A stretch of DNA of 64,000 nt from Curtobacterium sp. TC1 (lineage in GTDB: Bacteria > Actinomycetota > Actinomycetes > Actinomycetales > Microbacteriaceae): contig NZ_CP081964.1 in NCBI RefSeq assembly GCF_019844075.1, positions 558,001 to 622,000 of the forward strand. Reading direction: 5' to 3'. Both the position numbers and the translations under genes were made by a program. Numbering within the stretch: position 1 is the stretch's first letter; every line of letters begins with the position of its first letter. The notes below the pieces were generated by a model. That model had not been told where the DNA came from and made no database searches. It was given only the letters and a program-made list of their open reading frames with translations. Below, piece after piece: positions 31,243 through 39,725 of the stretch.

Positions 31243-31328
31243 GAGGTTCCACGACATGCCGCGTGTGGTCCGCCGAGGTTCCACGGAGAGGCTGTGGGTC
31301 GCGCGAGATGCCGAGATTTTGGAACCTC
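31243..31328 (+). repeat. Repeat family 2, copy A (GAGGTTCC element)
   Basis: GAGGTTCCAC occurs at 31243-31252 and 31275-31284. The third unit begins at 31305, where the left arm has decayed to GAGATGCC and the right arm GGAACCTC (31321-31328) is intact. Unit spacing is 32 and 30 bp, as in copy C. It fills most of the gap between the ABC and fructose operons. Confidence 0.8.
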
Positions 31329-31376
31329 GGGGGAGGGAGCGGGGAGGGAGCGGGGAGGCGGGCGATGGCGGGGTGG

Positions 31377-31419
31377 TTGTGTTTGTGTGGGTTTGTGGCT
31401 TATGGTTCCTGAAACCCAC
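31377..31419 (+). promoter_or_regulatory. Promoter and inverted repeat before the fructose operon
   Basis: TTGTGT (31377-31382), 18 bp, TATGGT (31401-31406) form a plausible promoter. GTGGGTTT (31387-31394) and AAACCCAC (31412-31419) are an 8-bp inverted repeat that brackets the -10, a likely operator for the DeoR-type regulator encoded next. Confidence 0.6.
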
Positions 31420-31439
31420 GGGAACGAAGGAGTTCGGGC

Positions 31440-32228
31440 ATGTACGCAACCGAGCGGCACGACGCGATCGCAGCAGCGCTGCAGGACGCCGGCCGGGTCT
31501 CCGTCGCCGACCTGGCCGAGCACTTCGACGTCACCACCGAGACCGTCCGCCGCGACCTCGACGCCCTCGAGTCCGCCGGGGTGCTGCGCCGCGTGCACGG
31601 GGGAGCGGTCCCGATCGGCCGCTCGAGCGTCGTCGAACTCTCCGTCGCCGAGCGCGAGGGCCAGCACGGCTCCGCGAAGTCCGAGATCGCCCGCGCTGCG
31701 ATGCGCCTGGTGCCCTCGACCTTCACCGGCTCGATCGCGATCGACGCGGGCACCACGTGCGCCGCCGTCGCCGCCGAACTCGCACGGTGGGAACCCGCCA
31801 CCGCCGGCGCGACCCTCACGGTCATCACGAACTCCGTGCCGATCGCCGCGACCCTGCAGCACAGCGAGCACGTCGAGCTGCACCTGCTCGGCGGCCGGGT
31901 GCGTGGGGTCACGAGCGCCGCGGTCGGCACCGCCACCGTCGAGCAGATCGGCGCGCTGCGGCCCGACATCGCCTTCGTGGGCACGAACGGTCTGTCCGCG
32001 GGGTTCGGGCTGAGCACGCCGGACGAGTACGAAGCTGCCGTCAAGGGCGCGTACGTCCTCGCGGCCCGCCGCGCCGTGGTCCTCGCCGACGCCGCGAAGC
32101 ACGGGGTCGAAGCCCTCATGCGCTTCGCCCGACTCGACGAGATCGACACGCTCGTCACCGACCAGGCGCCGCCGGCCGACCTCGCCGGCGCCCTGACCGA
32201 CGCCGACGTCGAGGTGGTCGTCGCATGA
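31440..32228 (+). CDS. DeoR-family regulator of the fructose operon
   Basis: 262 residues. The N-terminal DeoR helix-turn-helix contains RVSVADLAEHFDVTTETVRRDLDALE and VHGGAVP. The C-terminal sugar-phosphate sensor domain has IDAGTTCAAVA, the IAFVGTNGLS loop and LADAAKHG. It is the first gene of a unit with 1-phosphofructokinase and the fructose PTS, so it is a FruR-type repressor expected to sense fructose-1-phosphate or a relative (inference). Its stop overlaps the kinase start by 4 bases. The inverted repeat upstream suggests autoregulation. Confidence 0.9.
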   Translation: MYATERHDAIAAALQDAGRVSVADLAEHFDVTTETVRRDLDALESAGVLRRVHGGAVPIGRSSVVELSVAEREGQHGSAKSEIARAAMRLVPSTFTGSIAIDAGTTCAAVAAELARWEPATAGATLTVITNSVPIAATLQHSEHVELHLLGGRVRGVTSAAVGTATVEQIGALRPDIAFVGTNGLSAGFGLSTPDEYEAAVKGAYVLAARRAVVLADAAKHGVEALMRFARLDEIDTLVTDQAPPADLAGALTDADVEVVVA

Positions 32229-33220
32229 ACCGCCGCATCGTCACGGTCACCCCGAACCCGAGCCTCGACCGCACCATCGAGCTCTCCGGCGAACTGCAGC
32301 GCGGCGCCGTCCAGCGCGCCACCCGCTCCACCGCGGAGCCCGGCGGCAAGGGCGTGAACGTGTCCCGGGTGGTCGTCGCGAGCGGCGGGGACACGATCGC
32401 CGTCCTGCCCGGCGACGAGCTCGACCCGGTGCTGCTCGGCCTGGCCACCCGGGGCATCCCGACCGCCGCACTGCCGATCGGCGCGCCGCTCCGCTCGAAC
32501 GTCACCGTGACCGAGCCGACCGGCACCACCACGAAGCTCAACGAGCCCGGTCCCTCGCTCGCCGGCCGCCTGGACGACCTCGCGTCCCTGGTCGCCGACA
32601 CCGCGGCAGCGACCGCCACCGGCCCCGCCGCCCGCTGGGTGGTCTTCGCCGGATCGCTCCCGCCAGGGCTGCCCGACGACGCGCTCGCCGTGCTCGTCCG
32701 TGCCGTCCGTGCGCGCCACGGTGAGGACGTCCGGATCGCGGTCGACTCGTCCGGCGTCCCGTTCACCGCCCTGCTGCAGTCCGGCGAGCGGATCGACCTG
32801 GTCAAGCCGAACGCCGAGGAGCTCGCCGAGGTCGTCGGTGGCGACCCGGACACCTACGAGCAGGACCTCGACGCCGCCGTGGCCGCCGCGCAGCGCCTGC
32901 GCGACCGGAACGTCGACGCCGTCCTGCTCACCCTCGGCAGCGCCGGCGCCGTCCTCGTCTCCGGCGAGGGGGCCTTCGCCGCCGCGGCACCGCGGATCGT
33001 CGCCCGCTCCACCGTCGGCGCCGGGGACTCCTCGCTCGCCGGCTACCTGCTCGCCGAGGTGGCCGGAGCGTCACCCGAGCAGCGCCTCGCCCAGGCCGTC
33101 GCGACCGGAGCCGCCGCCGCAGCCCTGCCCGGCAGCGACGTGCCCGCCCTCGACCACACCGACCCGACGGCGATCTCGGTCCGGGTGCTCACGACGCACC
33201 CGGCACCCGAGCCCGCCTGA
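32225..33220 (+). CDS. fruK: 1-phosphofructokinase
   Basis: PfkB-family kinase of 331 residues converting fructose-1-phosphate to fructose-1,6-bisphosphate. Family signatures are VTPNPSLDRTIEL at the N-terminus, PGGKGVNVSRV, the VVFAGSLPPGLPDD segment and the C-terminal ATP/anion-hole motif STVGAGDSSLAGYL, with the catalytic Asp in GAGDS. Lies between the regulator and PTS genes, the usual fructose operon order. The 90-base gap before fruA holds an RBS but no obvious terminator. Confidence 0.94.
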   Translation: MNRRIVTVTPNPSLDRTIELSGELQRGAVQRATRSTAEPGGKGVNVSRVVVASGGDTIAVLPGDELDPVLLGLATRGIPTAALPIGAPLRSNVTVTEPTGTTTKLNEPGPSLAGRLDDLASLVADTAAATATGPAARWVVFAGSLPPGLPDDALAVLVRAVRARHGEDVRIAVDSSGVPFTALLQSGERIDLVKPNAEELAEVVGGDPDTYEQDLDAAVAAAQRLRDRNVDAVLLTLGSAGAVLVSGEGAFAAAAPRIVARSTVGAGDSSLAGYLLAEVAGASPEQRLAQAVATGAAAAALPGSDVPALDHTDPTAISVRVLTTHPAPEPA

Positions 33221-33310
33221 CGCCCAGCCCGAACACCCCGCAGCCAGCCCCCCACTCCCCGAACACCCGCACGACCCGCGCGACCAGCGCCATTGCGAAG
33301 GAGCAAGCAC

Positions 33311-35377
33311 ATGTCCGCAGACTCGAGTCCGCGCCTCATCAGCGCCCAGCTCGTCGGCCTCGACGAGGACCTCGGTGCCACCTCGGCCGACGTCATCCGC
33401 GTCCTCGCCGACCGCGTCGCCGCGACCGGCCGTGCCGCCGACGGCGCCGTCCTGGCCGAGGACGCCATCAAGCGCGAGGCCAGCGTCGGCACCGGCGTGC
33501 CCGGTGGCATCGCGATCCCGCACGCCCGTTCGGCGTCGGTGTCCGAACCGACCCTGGCGTTCTCGCGTCTCGCCCGGAAGGTGTCGTTCGGCGCCCCGGA
33601 CGGCGACGCCGACATCGTGTTCATGATCGCCGTGCCCGAAGGTGCCGACAAGGACCACCTGACTGTCCTGTCGACCCTGGCCCGCGCGCTCATCCGCGAC
33701 GACTTCACCGCCGCCCTGCGCGCCGCAGCCACCCCGGACGAGATCGTCCAGCTCGTCGACCGCGAGGTGAGCGGCGAGGTGTCCGAAGCCGGCGTCGGGA
33801 CGGCGAGCAGTGCCTCCCGTCCGGCTCCCGCACCCGCGCCGGGCCGCAAGGTCTTCGTCGGCGTCACCGCCTGCCCGACCGGCATCGCGCACACCTACAT
33901 GGCGGCCGACGCCCTCGTCGCCGCGGCGCAGCGCGCCGGCGCCGAGATGCACGTCGAGACCCAGGGCTCCTCGCAGGTCGAGCCCCTCGACCCCGCCCTG
34001 ATCGCCCGCGCCGACGCCGTCGTCTTCGCGGTCGACGTCGACGTCCGCGACCGCGGTCGCTTCGCCGGCAAGCCCCTCGTCTCCGGCCCCGTCAAGCGCG
34101 GCGTCGACGAGCCCGACAAGATGATCGCCGAGGCCATCCGTGCCTCGGACGACCCGAACGCCGCACGCGTGCAGGGCGGAGCGTCCGCCGAGGGCGAGTC
34201 CACCGTCAAGAACGAGCACTTCGGGCAGGCGCTCAAGCGCTGGCTGCTCACCGGCGTCAGCTACATGATCCCGTTCGTCGCGGGCGGCGGGCTGCTCATC
34301 GCGCTCGGCTTCCTGCTCGCCGGCTACGGCATCGCGCTGGACCACGGGGACGACGGCGTGAACAACGCCGTCTGGACGCTGCAGCACTCGACGCTGCTCG
34401 ACCTCCCGTCGGGTGGCCTCCGGTACTACCTCGGCGCCGCCGCGTTCCAGATCGGCTCCGTGTCGCTCGGGTTCCTGGTCGCGGCACTCGCCGGGTACAT
34501 CGCCTACGCGATGGCCGACCGACCCGGCATCGCGCCCGGCTTCGTCGCCGGTTCCATCGCCGTCTTCATGAACGCCGGGTTCCTCGGTGGTCTGATCGGT
34601 GGCCTCATCGCCGGCGCCGCCGCGTACTGGATCGGGCGCATCCCGACCTGGCGCTGGCTGCGTGGCCTGATGCCCGTCGTGATCATCCCGCTCTTCGCCT
34701 CGATCATCGCCTCCGGCCTCATGCTGCTCGTGCTCGGCGGCCCGATCGCCTGGCTGATGACGCAGCTGACCGAGTTCCTCAACTCGCTGTCCGGCGCCTC
34801 GGCGATCCTGCTCGGCATCATCCTCGGCCTGATGATGGCGTTCGACCTCGGTGGCCCGGTGAACAAGGTGGCGTACGCGTTCGCCGTCGCGGGCCTCGGT
34901 GCCGGCACCGCCACCAACGTCGTGCCGTTCGAGATCATGGCCGCCGTGATGGCCGCCGGCATGGTGCCGCCGCTCGCCCTGGCCCTCGCCTCGACCGTCC
35001 TGTACCGCAAGGGGTTCACGAAGCCCGAGCGCGAGAACGGCAAGGCCGCCTGGCTGCTCGGAGCGTCCTTCATCTCCGAGGGCGCGATCCCGTTCGCCGC
35101 CGCCGACCCGCTGCGCGTCATCCCGGCGTCGATGGTCGGGGCCGCGGTGACGGGTGCGATCTCGATGGCGGCCGGTGTGACCTCGCGGGCGCCGCACGGC
35201 GGGATCTTCGTGTTCTTCGCCATCGGCGACGTCGCGATGTTCATCGTCGCGATCCTGGCCGGCACGATCGTGTCCGCGCTGGTCCTGGTCGGGCTGAAGA
35301 AGTTCGTGCGTCGGGCCCCGGCGGCGGACGCCGCCGTGTCCGAGACGGCCGACGACCGCGTGGCCGTCGCCGTGTAG
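33311..35377 (+). CDS. fruA: Fructose PTS enzyme IIABC
   Basis: 688-residue phosphotransferase permease that imports fructose as fructose-1-phosphate. Domains in order: EIIA (about 5-150; phospho-His H71 in GGIAIPHARS), a Ala/Pro linker, EIIB (about 175-275; phospho-Cys C188 in TACPTGIAHT) and EIIC with about nine helices (WLLTGVSYMIPFVAGGG, DLGGPVNKVAYAF, ISEGAIPFAAADP). RBS AAGGAG precedes the ATG; an upstream in-frame ATG is less likely. EI and HPr are not in the window. Confidence 0.96.
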   Translation: MSADSSPRLISAQLVGLDEDLGATSADVIRVLADRVAATGRAADGAVLAEDAIKREASVGTGVPGGIAIPHARSASVSEPTLAFSRLARKVSFGAPDGDADIVFMIAVPEGADKDHLTVLSTLARALIRDDFTAALRAAATPDEIVQLVDREVSGEVSEAGVGTASSASRPAPAPAPGRKVFVGVTACPTGIAHTYMAADALVAAAQRAGAEMHVETQGSSQVEPLDPALIARADAVVFAVDVDVRDRGRFAGKPLVSGPVKRGVDEPDKMIAEAIRASDDPNAARVQGGASAEGESTVKNEHFGQALKRWLLTGVSYMIPFVAGGGLLIALGFLLAGYGIALDHGDDGVNNAVWTLQHSTLLDLPSGGLRYYLGAAAFQIGSVSLGFLVAALAGYIAYAMADRPGIAPGFVAGSIAVFMNAGFLGGLIGGLIAGAAAYWIGRIPTWRWLRGLMPVVIIPLFASIIASGLMLLVLGGPIAWLMTQLTEFLNSLSGASAILLGIILGLMMAFDLGGPVNKVAYAFAVAGLGAGTATNVVPFEIMAAVMAAGMVPPLALALASTVLYRKGFTKPERENGKAAWLLGASFISEGAIPFAAADPLRVIPASMVGAAVTGAISMAAGVTSRAPHGGIFVFFAIGDVAMFIVAILAGTIVSALVLVGLKKFVRRAPAADAAVSETADDRVAVAV

Positions 35378-35393
35378 TCGACGTCACCACCTG

Positions 35394-35439
35394 ACGGACG
35401 GGAGGCCCGGTGTCAGCTGGCACCGGGCCTCCCGTCCGT
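35394..35439. terminator. Repeated hairpin family 1, copy 3 (after fruA)
   Basis: Perfect 19-bp arms (35394-35412, 35421-35439) around an 8-base loop. It contains the family core CGGGAGGCCCG and lies between convergent genes. Confidence 0.9.
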
Positions 35440-35455
35440 TCGTGGTCGCGCCCAC

Positions 35456-35545
35456 CCCGTGAGGTTCCAAGATCTCGGAACCTCACGGGCGCACGCGGGC
35501 CTCTGTGGAACCTCGACGGAAGTGAGCGGCGAGTCGTGGAACCTC
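35456..35545 (-). repeat. Repeat family 2, copy B (inverted orientation)
   Basis: Read on the minus strand: GAGGTTCCAC at 35545-35536 and 35514-35505, then the hairpin unit. The hairpin is extended here: CCCGTGAGGTTCC (35456-35468) pairs with GGAACCTCACGGG (35477-35489), and the 8-base centre is itself almost palindromic. Unit spacing is 31 and 30 bp. Confidence 0.85.
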
Positions 35546-35576
35546 GACGCGAGCGCCCGCCCGCCCGCGGCGCTTC

Positions 35577-37292
35577 CTACTCGGCGATGTTCGCCGTGAT
35601 CGCGTCGATGTAGGCGGCGCGGTCCTCGCGGGAGTGCGGCCGCCCCGGAACGCCCGGGCGCTGCTCCCACGGGAAGGGCCCGGCCTCGTGCCGGTACTCG
35701 ATGCCCATCGCCTCGAGCCGCGCGGTGTGCTCGGCCAACCGCCCGCGGAACTCGGCGACGTCGCGCGGACCGGTGACGTCCGCCGACCAGAGGGCCTCGG
35801 CCAGTGCCGCGACCCGCGGGAACAGCTGGTAGTCGAGCTTCCGGGCGGTGTCGACGTGCTCCGTCCACATGTTGCCCTGGCCGCCGATGACGTGGGCCCG
35901 CTCGGACTCGGTCAGGCCGGACGGCACCGGGTCGAAGGCGAACACGTCGTCGACCGTCAGCACGATCGACACCGGGATCGGCTCGGTCGCCAGGTCGCTC
36001 TGCCGGTAGTCCAGGTAGGCTTGGTCGTCCGGCGAGGAGATGACGTCGTGCCCGCGCTTCGCCGCCGTCCGCGCACCGGTCAGGCCGCGCCAGGACACGA
36101 TCGTCGCCGACGGGTCGAGCGTGCCGCCCTCGAGGATCTCGTCCCAGCCGAACGCCCGCCGACCGTGCGAGGCGACGTGCGCCGCGAGCTGCCCGATGAT
36201 CCAGGCCTGCAGCTGCTCTTCGTCCTCGAGGCCGAGGGAGCGCATGCGCTCCTGGGTGCGGGGGTCCTCGACCCACTGCACCTTCGGGCACTCGTCACCC
36301 CCGATGCCGATGTAGCGCGAGGGGAACAGCGCGATGACCTCGTCGAGGACGTCCTTGAAGAAGTCGACGGTGCTGTCGTCGGCGTTCAGGACGTCGTCGG
36401 CGATGCCCCACTCGGTCCAGACCTCGACCGGTGTCTCGGGGTGCACGCCGAGCGACGGGTACGCGGCCAGTGCGGCGCGGACGTGTCCGGGCGTCTCGAT
36501 CTCGGGGACGACGGTGACGAACCGGTCCGCCGCGTAGGCGACGATCTCGCGGATGTCGTCCTGCGTGTAGTACCCGCCGTGCGGTCGGCCGTCGAACGCG
36601 GCCGGGTGCAGGACGCCGTCGGCGTCGGGGACGTGCGCGCCGACCTGCGACTCGCGTCGCCACGACCCGACCTCGGTCAGTCGCGGGTACTTGCGGATCT
36701 CGATGCGCCAGCCCTGGTCCTCAGTCAGGTGGAAGTGCAGGCGGTTGATCCGGTGCGCCGCGAGCTGGTCGACGACGCGCATGACCTCGTGCTTGGTGCG
36801 GAAGTGCCGGGCGACGTCGAGCATGACGCCGCGCCAGGCGAAGGCCGGCGCGTCCTCGACGACGGTGGCGGGGAGCGTCCACGGCCCGGTGCCGACACGG
36901 CCGCTGCGGTGGACGTCGGCGGGCAGCAGCTGGAGGAAGGCCTGGACGCCGTAGAAGACGCCGGCGGCCGAGCCACCGACGACGTCCACGCCGTCGGTGG
37001 TGACGGTCAGGCGGAAGGACTCGGCGCGTTCGCCCTCGGGTGACGGTGGGCCGGCGGGCAGCGAGGGGTCGTCCGAGACGCGCAGCGAGATGGCGCCGGC
37101 GTGGTCGGTCGCGCCGTCGACCGCGTCACGGACCGGCTGGCCGGTCGACGCCCGCAGCGTCTGCTGCAGGTACAGTCGGACCGATTCGCTCGCTGCGTCC
37201 GCTGCGATGCGGGTCGACGGGGTGATCTCGAAGGCGCCGGTGCCGGGCACGGCGCGGCGCGGTCGTGGGATGAGCATGTCGGAGTCCACCAT
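35577..37292 (-). CDS. GH20 beta-N-acetylhexosaminidase
   Basis: Exo-hydrolase that removes terminal N-acetylglucosamine (or -galactosamine) by substrate-assisted catalysis; 571 residues, no signal peptide, so cytoplasmic. The N-terminal GH20b domain spans about 1-150, then the TIM barrel with WRGVMLDVARHF, LHFHLTEDQGWR, the catalytic Asp-Glu pair in GIGGDECPK and the tryptophans of WTEHV and EALWS. The start is uncertain: ATG at 37292, GTG at 37289 or ATG at 37277 all have weak RBS. Divergent from a ROK regulator gene only 30 bp away, which probably controls it. Confidence 0.93.
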   Translation of the reverse strand: MVDSDMLIPRPRRAVPGTGAFEITPSTRIAADAASESVRLYLQQTLRASTGQPVRDAVDGATDHAGAISLRVSDDPSLPAGPPSPEGERAESFRLTVTTDGVDVVGGSAAGVFYGVQAFLQLLPADVHRSGRVGTGPWTLPATVVEDAPAFAWRGVMLDVARHFRTKHEVMRVVDQLAAHRINRLHFHLTEDQGWRIEIRKYPRLTEVGSWRRESQVGAHVPDADGVLHPAAFDGRPHGGYYTQDDIREIVAYAADRFVTVVPEIETPGHVRAALAAYPSLGVHPETPVEVWTEWGIADDVLNADDSTVDFFKDVLDEVIALFPSRYIGIGGDECPKVQWVEDPRTQERMRSLGLEDEEQLQAWIIGQLAAHVASHGRRAFGWDEILEGGTLDPSATIVSWRGLTGARTAAKRGHDVISSPDDQAYLDYRQSDLATEPIPVSIVLTVDDVFAFDPVPSGLTESERAHVIGGQGNMWTEHVDTARKLDYQLFPRVAALAEALWSADVTGPRDVAEFRGRLAEHTARLEAMGIEYRHEAGPFPWEQRPGVPGRPHSREDRAAYIDAITANIAE

Positions 37293-37322
37293 TCCTCAAT
37301 GATCTTTCGTAATGTGGAGGCT

Positions 37323-38504
37323 ATGGCCGTGGACGAGACCGTGTCAACGATCCCGAGTGTCGTGGGGACGACGCCGGGGGTGCTCCGACTCATGAACTCC
37401 CGCGCCATCCTCGACGAGCTCCTGCGCGATGACGCGTCGCGGACCGTGACCGAGCTGAGCCGCACCGTCGGGCTCTCCCGTCCCACGGTCGAGGCGGCGC
37501 TGGCGGACCTGGTCGACGAGGGCTGGGTGACCGAGGCCGAGGCGATCGCCACCCCGAACAAGGCGGGTCGTCGGGCCAAGCGCTTCGCAGCGGACGCCAC
37601 CGCCGGCTCCGTGCTCGGCGTCGACCTCGGGCTGCACGGCATCGTGGGCATCCGCGCCGACCTGCGCGGCGTCACCCTCACCCGGGTCGAGGAGCGCTAC
37701 GCGGACCTCGCCGACGCGGAGCAGGCGTGGACGAGCGTGCAGGACGTGGTCCGCCGCCTGACGGCCGACTCGGATGCGTCGCCGGTCCTCGCCGCCACGT
37801 TCGGCGTCCCCGCCGTCGTCGACCGCTCCGGCGAGATCGACTACACGGTCGCCGTGCCGGAGTGGGTCGAGCGCCGCGTGCCCGGCCGGATCCAGGACCT
37901 GTTCCCCGGGGTCGCGACCTTCTTCGACAACGACGCCAAGCTCGCCGCCACCGCCGAGGCGATGTGGGGCCGCTTCCGCGGCGTCCAGGACGGCCTGTAC
38001 CTGGTGATGGGTCGCCAGATCGGCGCGGCCTACGTCATCGACGGGGCGTTGGCGCGCGGAGCGCGCGGTGCGGCCGGCGAGATGGGCGGCCTGGCCTCGA
38101 CGGGATGGCCCGGTGCGCCGGCCCGTCTGGAGGCCCGGATCGCGTCCGACACCGACCTCGAGTCCGTCTTCGCCGCGGCCGGGCGCGGGGGCGCTGCGCC
38201 GGGTCAGGGCGGTGCGGACGGTCCCGACCCCGAGGCGGTCGAGGTCGTCCGCGCCTTCGCGGACGACGTGGCGCCGGGTGTCGTGCAGCTCGTCACGACC
38301 ATCGACCCCGAGGTCGTGGTCATCGGGGGTGAGGTCCTGCCGGCGGCACCGGTGTTCGCCGAGGCGCTCGCCGCGGTGGTCACGCCGCAGCTCCGACACC
38401 CCGTGGAGATCGTGCCGTCGACGGTCGGGCGGGACGCCGTTGCCCGAGGTGCCCTCGCGCGGTCGCTGACCCACGTCCGGACCTCGCACATGGGACTCGG
38501 CTGA
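37323..38504 (+). CDS. ROK-family regulator/kinase-like protein
   Basis: 393 residues. An N-terminal winged helix (about 20-75, ILDELLRDDASRTVTELSRT then VGLSRPTVEAALADLV) precedes a ROK domain with VLGVDLGLHGIVGI, FFDNDAKLAATAE and VVVIGGEVLP. The usual zinc-binding CxCGxxGC motif of ROK proteins is absent; in its place is AAGEMGGLASTGWPG. It is therefore a transcription regulator of the NagC/XylR type rather than an active kinase, probably sensing an amino sugar. RBS TGGAGG precedes the ATG. Divergent partner of the GH20 gene. Confidence 0.88.
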   Translation: MAVDETVSTIPSVVGTTPGVLRLMNSRAILDELLRDDASRTVTELSRTVGLSRPTVEAALADLVDEGWVTEAEAIATPNKAGRRAKRFAADATAGSVLGVDLGLHGIVGIRADLRGVTLTRVEERYADLADAEQAWTSVQDVVRRLTADSDASPVLAATFGVPAVVDRSGEIDYTVAVPEWVERRVPGRIQDLFPGVATFFDNDAKLAATAEAMWGRFRGVQDGLYLVMGRQIGAAYVIDGALARGARGAAGEMGGLASTGWPGAPARLEARIASDTDLESVFAAAGRGGAAPGQGGADGPDPEAVEVVRAFADDVAPGVVQLVTTIDPEVVVIGGEVLPAAPVFAEALAAVVTPQLRHPVEIVPSTVGRDAVARGALARSLTHVRTSHMGLG

Positions 38505-38555
38505 CGTTCAGGTTCCGTGCCGGGTCCTGACAGGGCGTTCAGGGATGCTGGGGGC

Positions 38556-39308
38556 ATGACGACTGCCGTGACCGCCCGTACCATGACCGTCGCCAGCGGC
38601 GACTCCACCGCGCCCTCGGACCTGGGCGGGCTGTCCGGCCTCGTGCTCCAGGTCATCGACGCCCTGGGGGAGTGGGGCGTCGCGCTCATGCTCTTCGTCG
38701 AGACGGTGTTCCCGCCGATCCCGTCCGAGGTCATCCTGCCGCTGGCCGGGTTCCTCGGCGGCGCCGGCCAGATGAACCTCGTGCTGGTCCTCGTGCTGGC
38801 GACGCTCGGTTCCTACCTCGGCGCACTGGTGCTCTACTGGCTCGGCGCGAAGATCGGGTTCGAGCGCACCACGCGGTGGTTCGGCAAGCTCCCCCTGGTC
38901 GACGAGGACGACTTCCGGAAGGCTGCCGGGTGGTTCCACCGGCACGGCAAGAGCGCGGTGTTCTTCGGCCGCTTCGTCCCCATCGTGCGCAGCCTCATCT
39001 CGCTGCCCGCGGGTGCGGACCGCATGCACCTCGGCACGTTCTCGGTGTTCACGATCATCGCGAGTGGCATCTGGAACAGCGCACTCGTCCTGCTCGGTGC
39101 TGCGTTCGGCTCGCAGTACGACCGCGTCGAGCAGTACACGGAGTGGATCGACCGGGTGCTCTACGTCGCGATCGCGGTCGTCGTGGTGACCTTCGTGGTC
39201 CGCCGCCTCCGACGCTGGCGGGCGGACCGCCGCGCGGACGGTGACGGCGACGGTGCCGCGGGCGGGGGCGCACGAGGTCGTCGTCGCGCCGAGCCCGCCC
39301 GCGACTGA
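38556..39308 (+). CDS. DedA-family membrane protein
   Basis: 250 residues with the VTT/SNARE-associated fold: ETVFPPIPSEVILPLAGFLGG at the first re-entrant helix, GSYLGALVLYWLGAKIG, the basic GRFVPIVRSLISLPAG motif and a C-terminal transmembrane helix with a charged tail. DedA proteins support envelope homeostasis; several flip undecaprenyl phosphate or phospholipids. The ATG of MTTAVTAR was chosen over an upstream start 13 codons earlier. Stands alone between the ROK gene and a converging small gene. Confidence 0.92.
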   Translation: MTTAVTARTMTVASGDSTAPSDLGGLSGLVLQVIDALGEWGVALMLFVETVFPPIPSEVILPLAGFLGGAGQMNLVLVLVLATLGSYLGALVLYWLGAKIGFERTTRWFGKLPLVDEDDFRKAAGWFHRHGKSAVFFGRFVPIVRSLISLPAGADRMHLGTFSVFTIIASGIWNSALVLLGAAFGSQYDRVEQYTEWIDRVLYVAIAVVVVTFVVRRLRRWRADRRADGDGDGAAGGGARGRRRAEPARD

Positions 39309-39320
39309 GTCGCTCCGCCG

Positions 39321-39524
39321 TCAGGCCTTGGTCAGCGCCGACTCCTTGTGCGCGGCCTGCTTGCCGCTCTTCTCCGACTCGACGATCCAGTACGGATCGT
39401 CGTCGGTCGGCTTGAACGTCTGACCGTCGAACTCGAAGTCGCTGGTGCGCTTCCGCACGAGTCTTCCGGTCGTCTGTCCCTGCGAGGTGTTCCAGTGCAC
39501 CTCGTCACCCTTCGTCAGTGCCAT
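39321..39524 (-). CDS. Small DUF2945 (Tudor-like) protein
   Basis: 67 residues, MALTKGDEVHWNTSQGQTTG at the start and QAAHKESALTKA at the end. This is the DUF2945/hypervirulence-associated Tudor-like family; the biochemical role is unknown. RBS GGAGG lies 6 bases upstream of the ATG, which rules out the longer open frame. Converges on the DedA gene with 12 bp between stops. Confidence 0.85.
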   Translation of the reverse strand: MALTKGDEVHWNTSQGQTTGRLVRKRTSDFEFDGQTFKPTDDDPYWIVESEKSGKQAAHKESALTKA

Positions 39525-39570
39525 CGCTGTCCTCCTTGCGTGATCGCTCACCCTGGTCGGAGGTCGAACG

Positions 39571-39594
39571 GTACCCTGATGCATCCGCATGAAC
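39571..39594 (-). promoter_or_regulatory. Possible stress-sigma promoter of the DUF2945 gene
   Basis: On the minus strand GTTC (39594-39591), 14 bp, GGGTAC (39576-39571) resembles the SigB/SigF-type pattern GTTT-N(14-16)-GGGTAT. Weak match; offered as a hypothesis. The remainder of the 201-bp gap to the kinase gene shows nothing else I can support. Confidence 0.3.
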
Positions 39595-39725
39595 ACAGGG
39601 AAGTACGCCGATCACGATGTCATAACACCCGTCCAAAAGCGGGGTCGGACGCGTACCGTTTCTCGTGAGCCAACACGCCGGCAGCTGCTGCGGAACCTGC
39701 GGCTCCAGACGGAACGACGGACACC

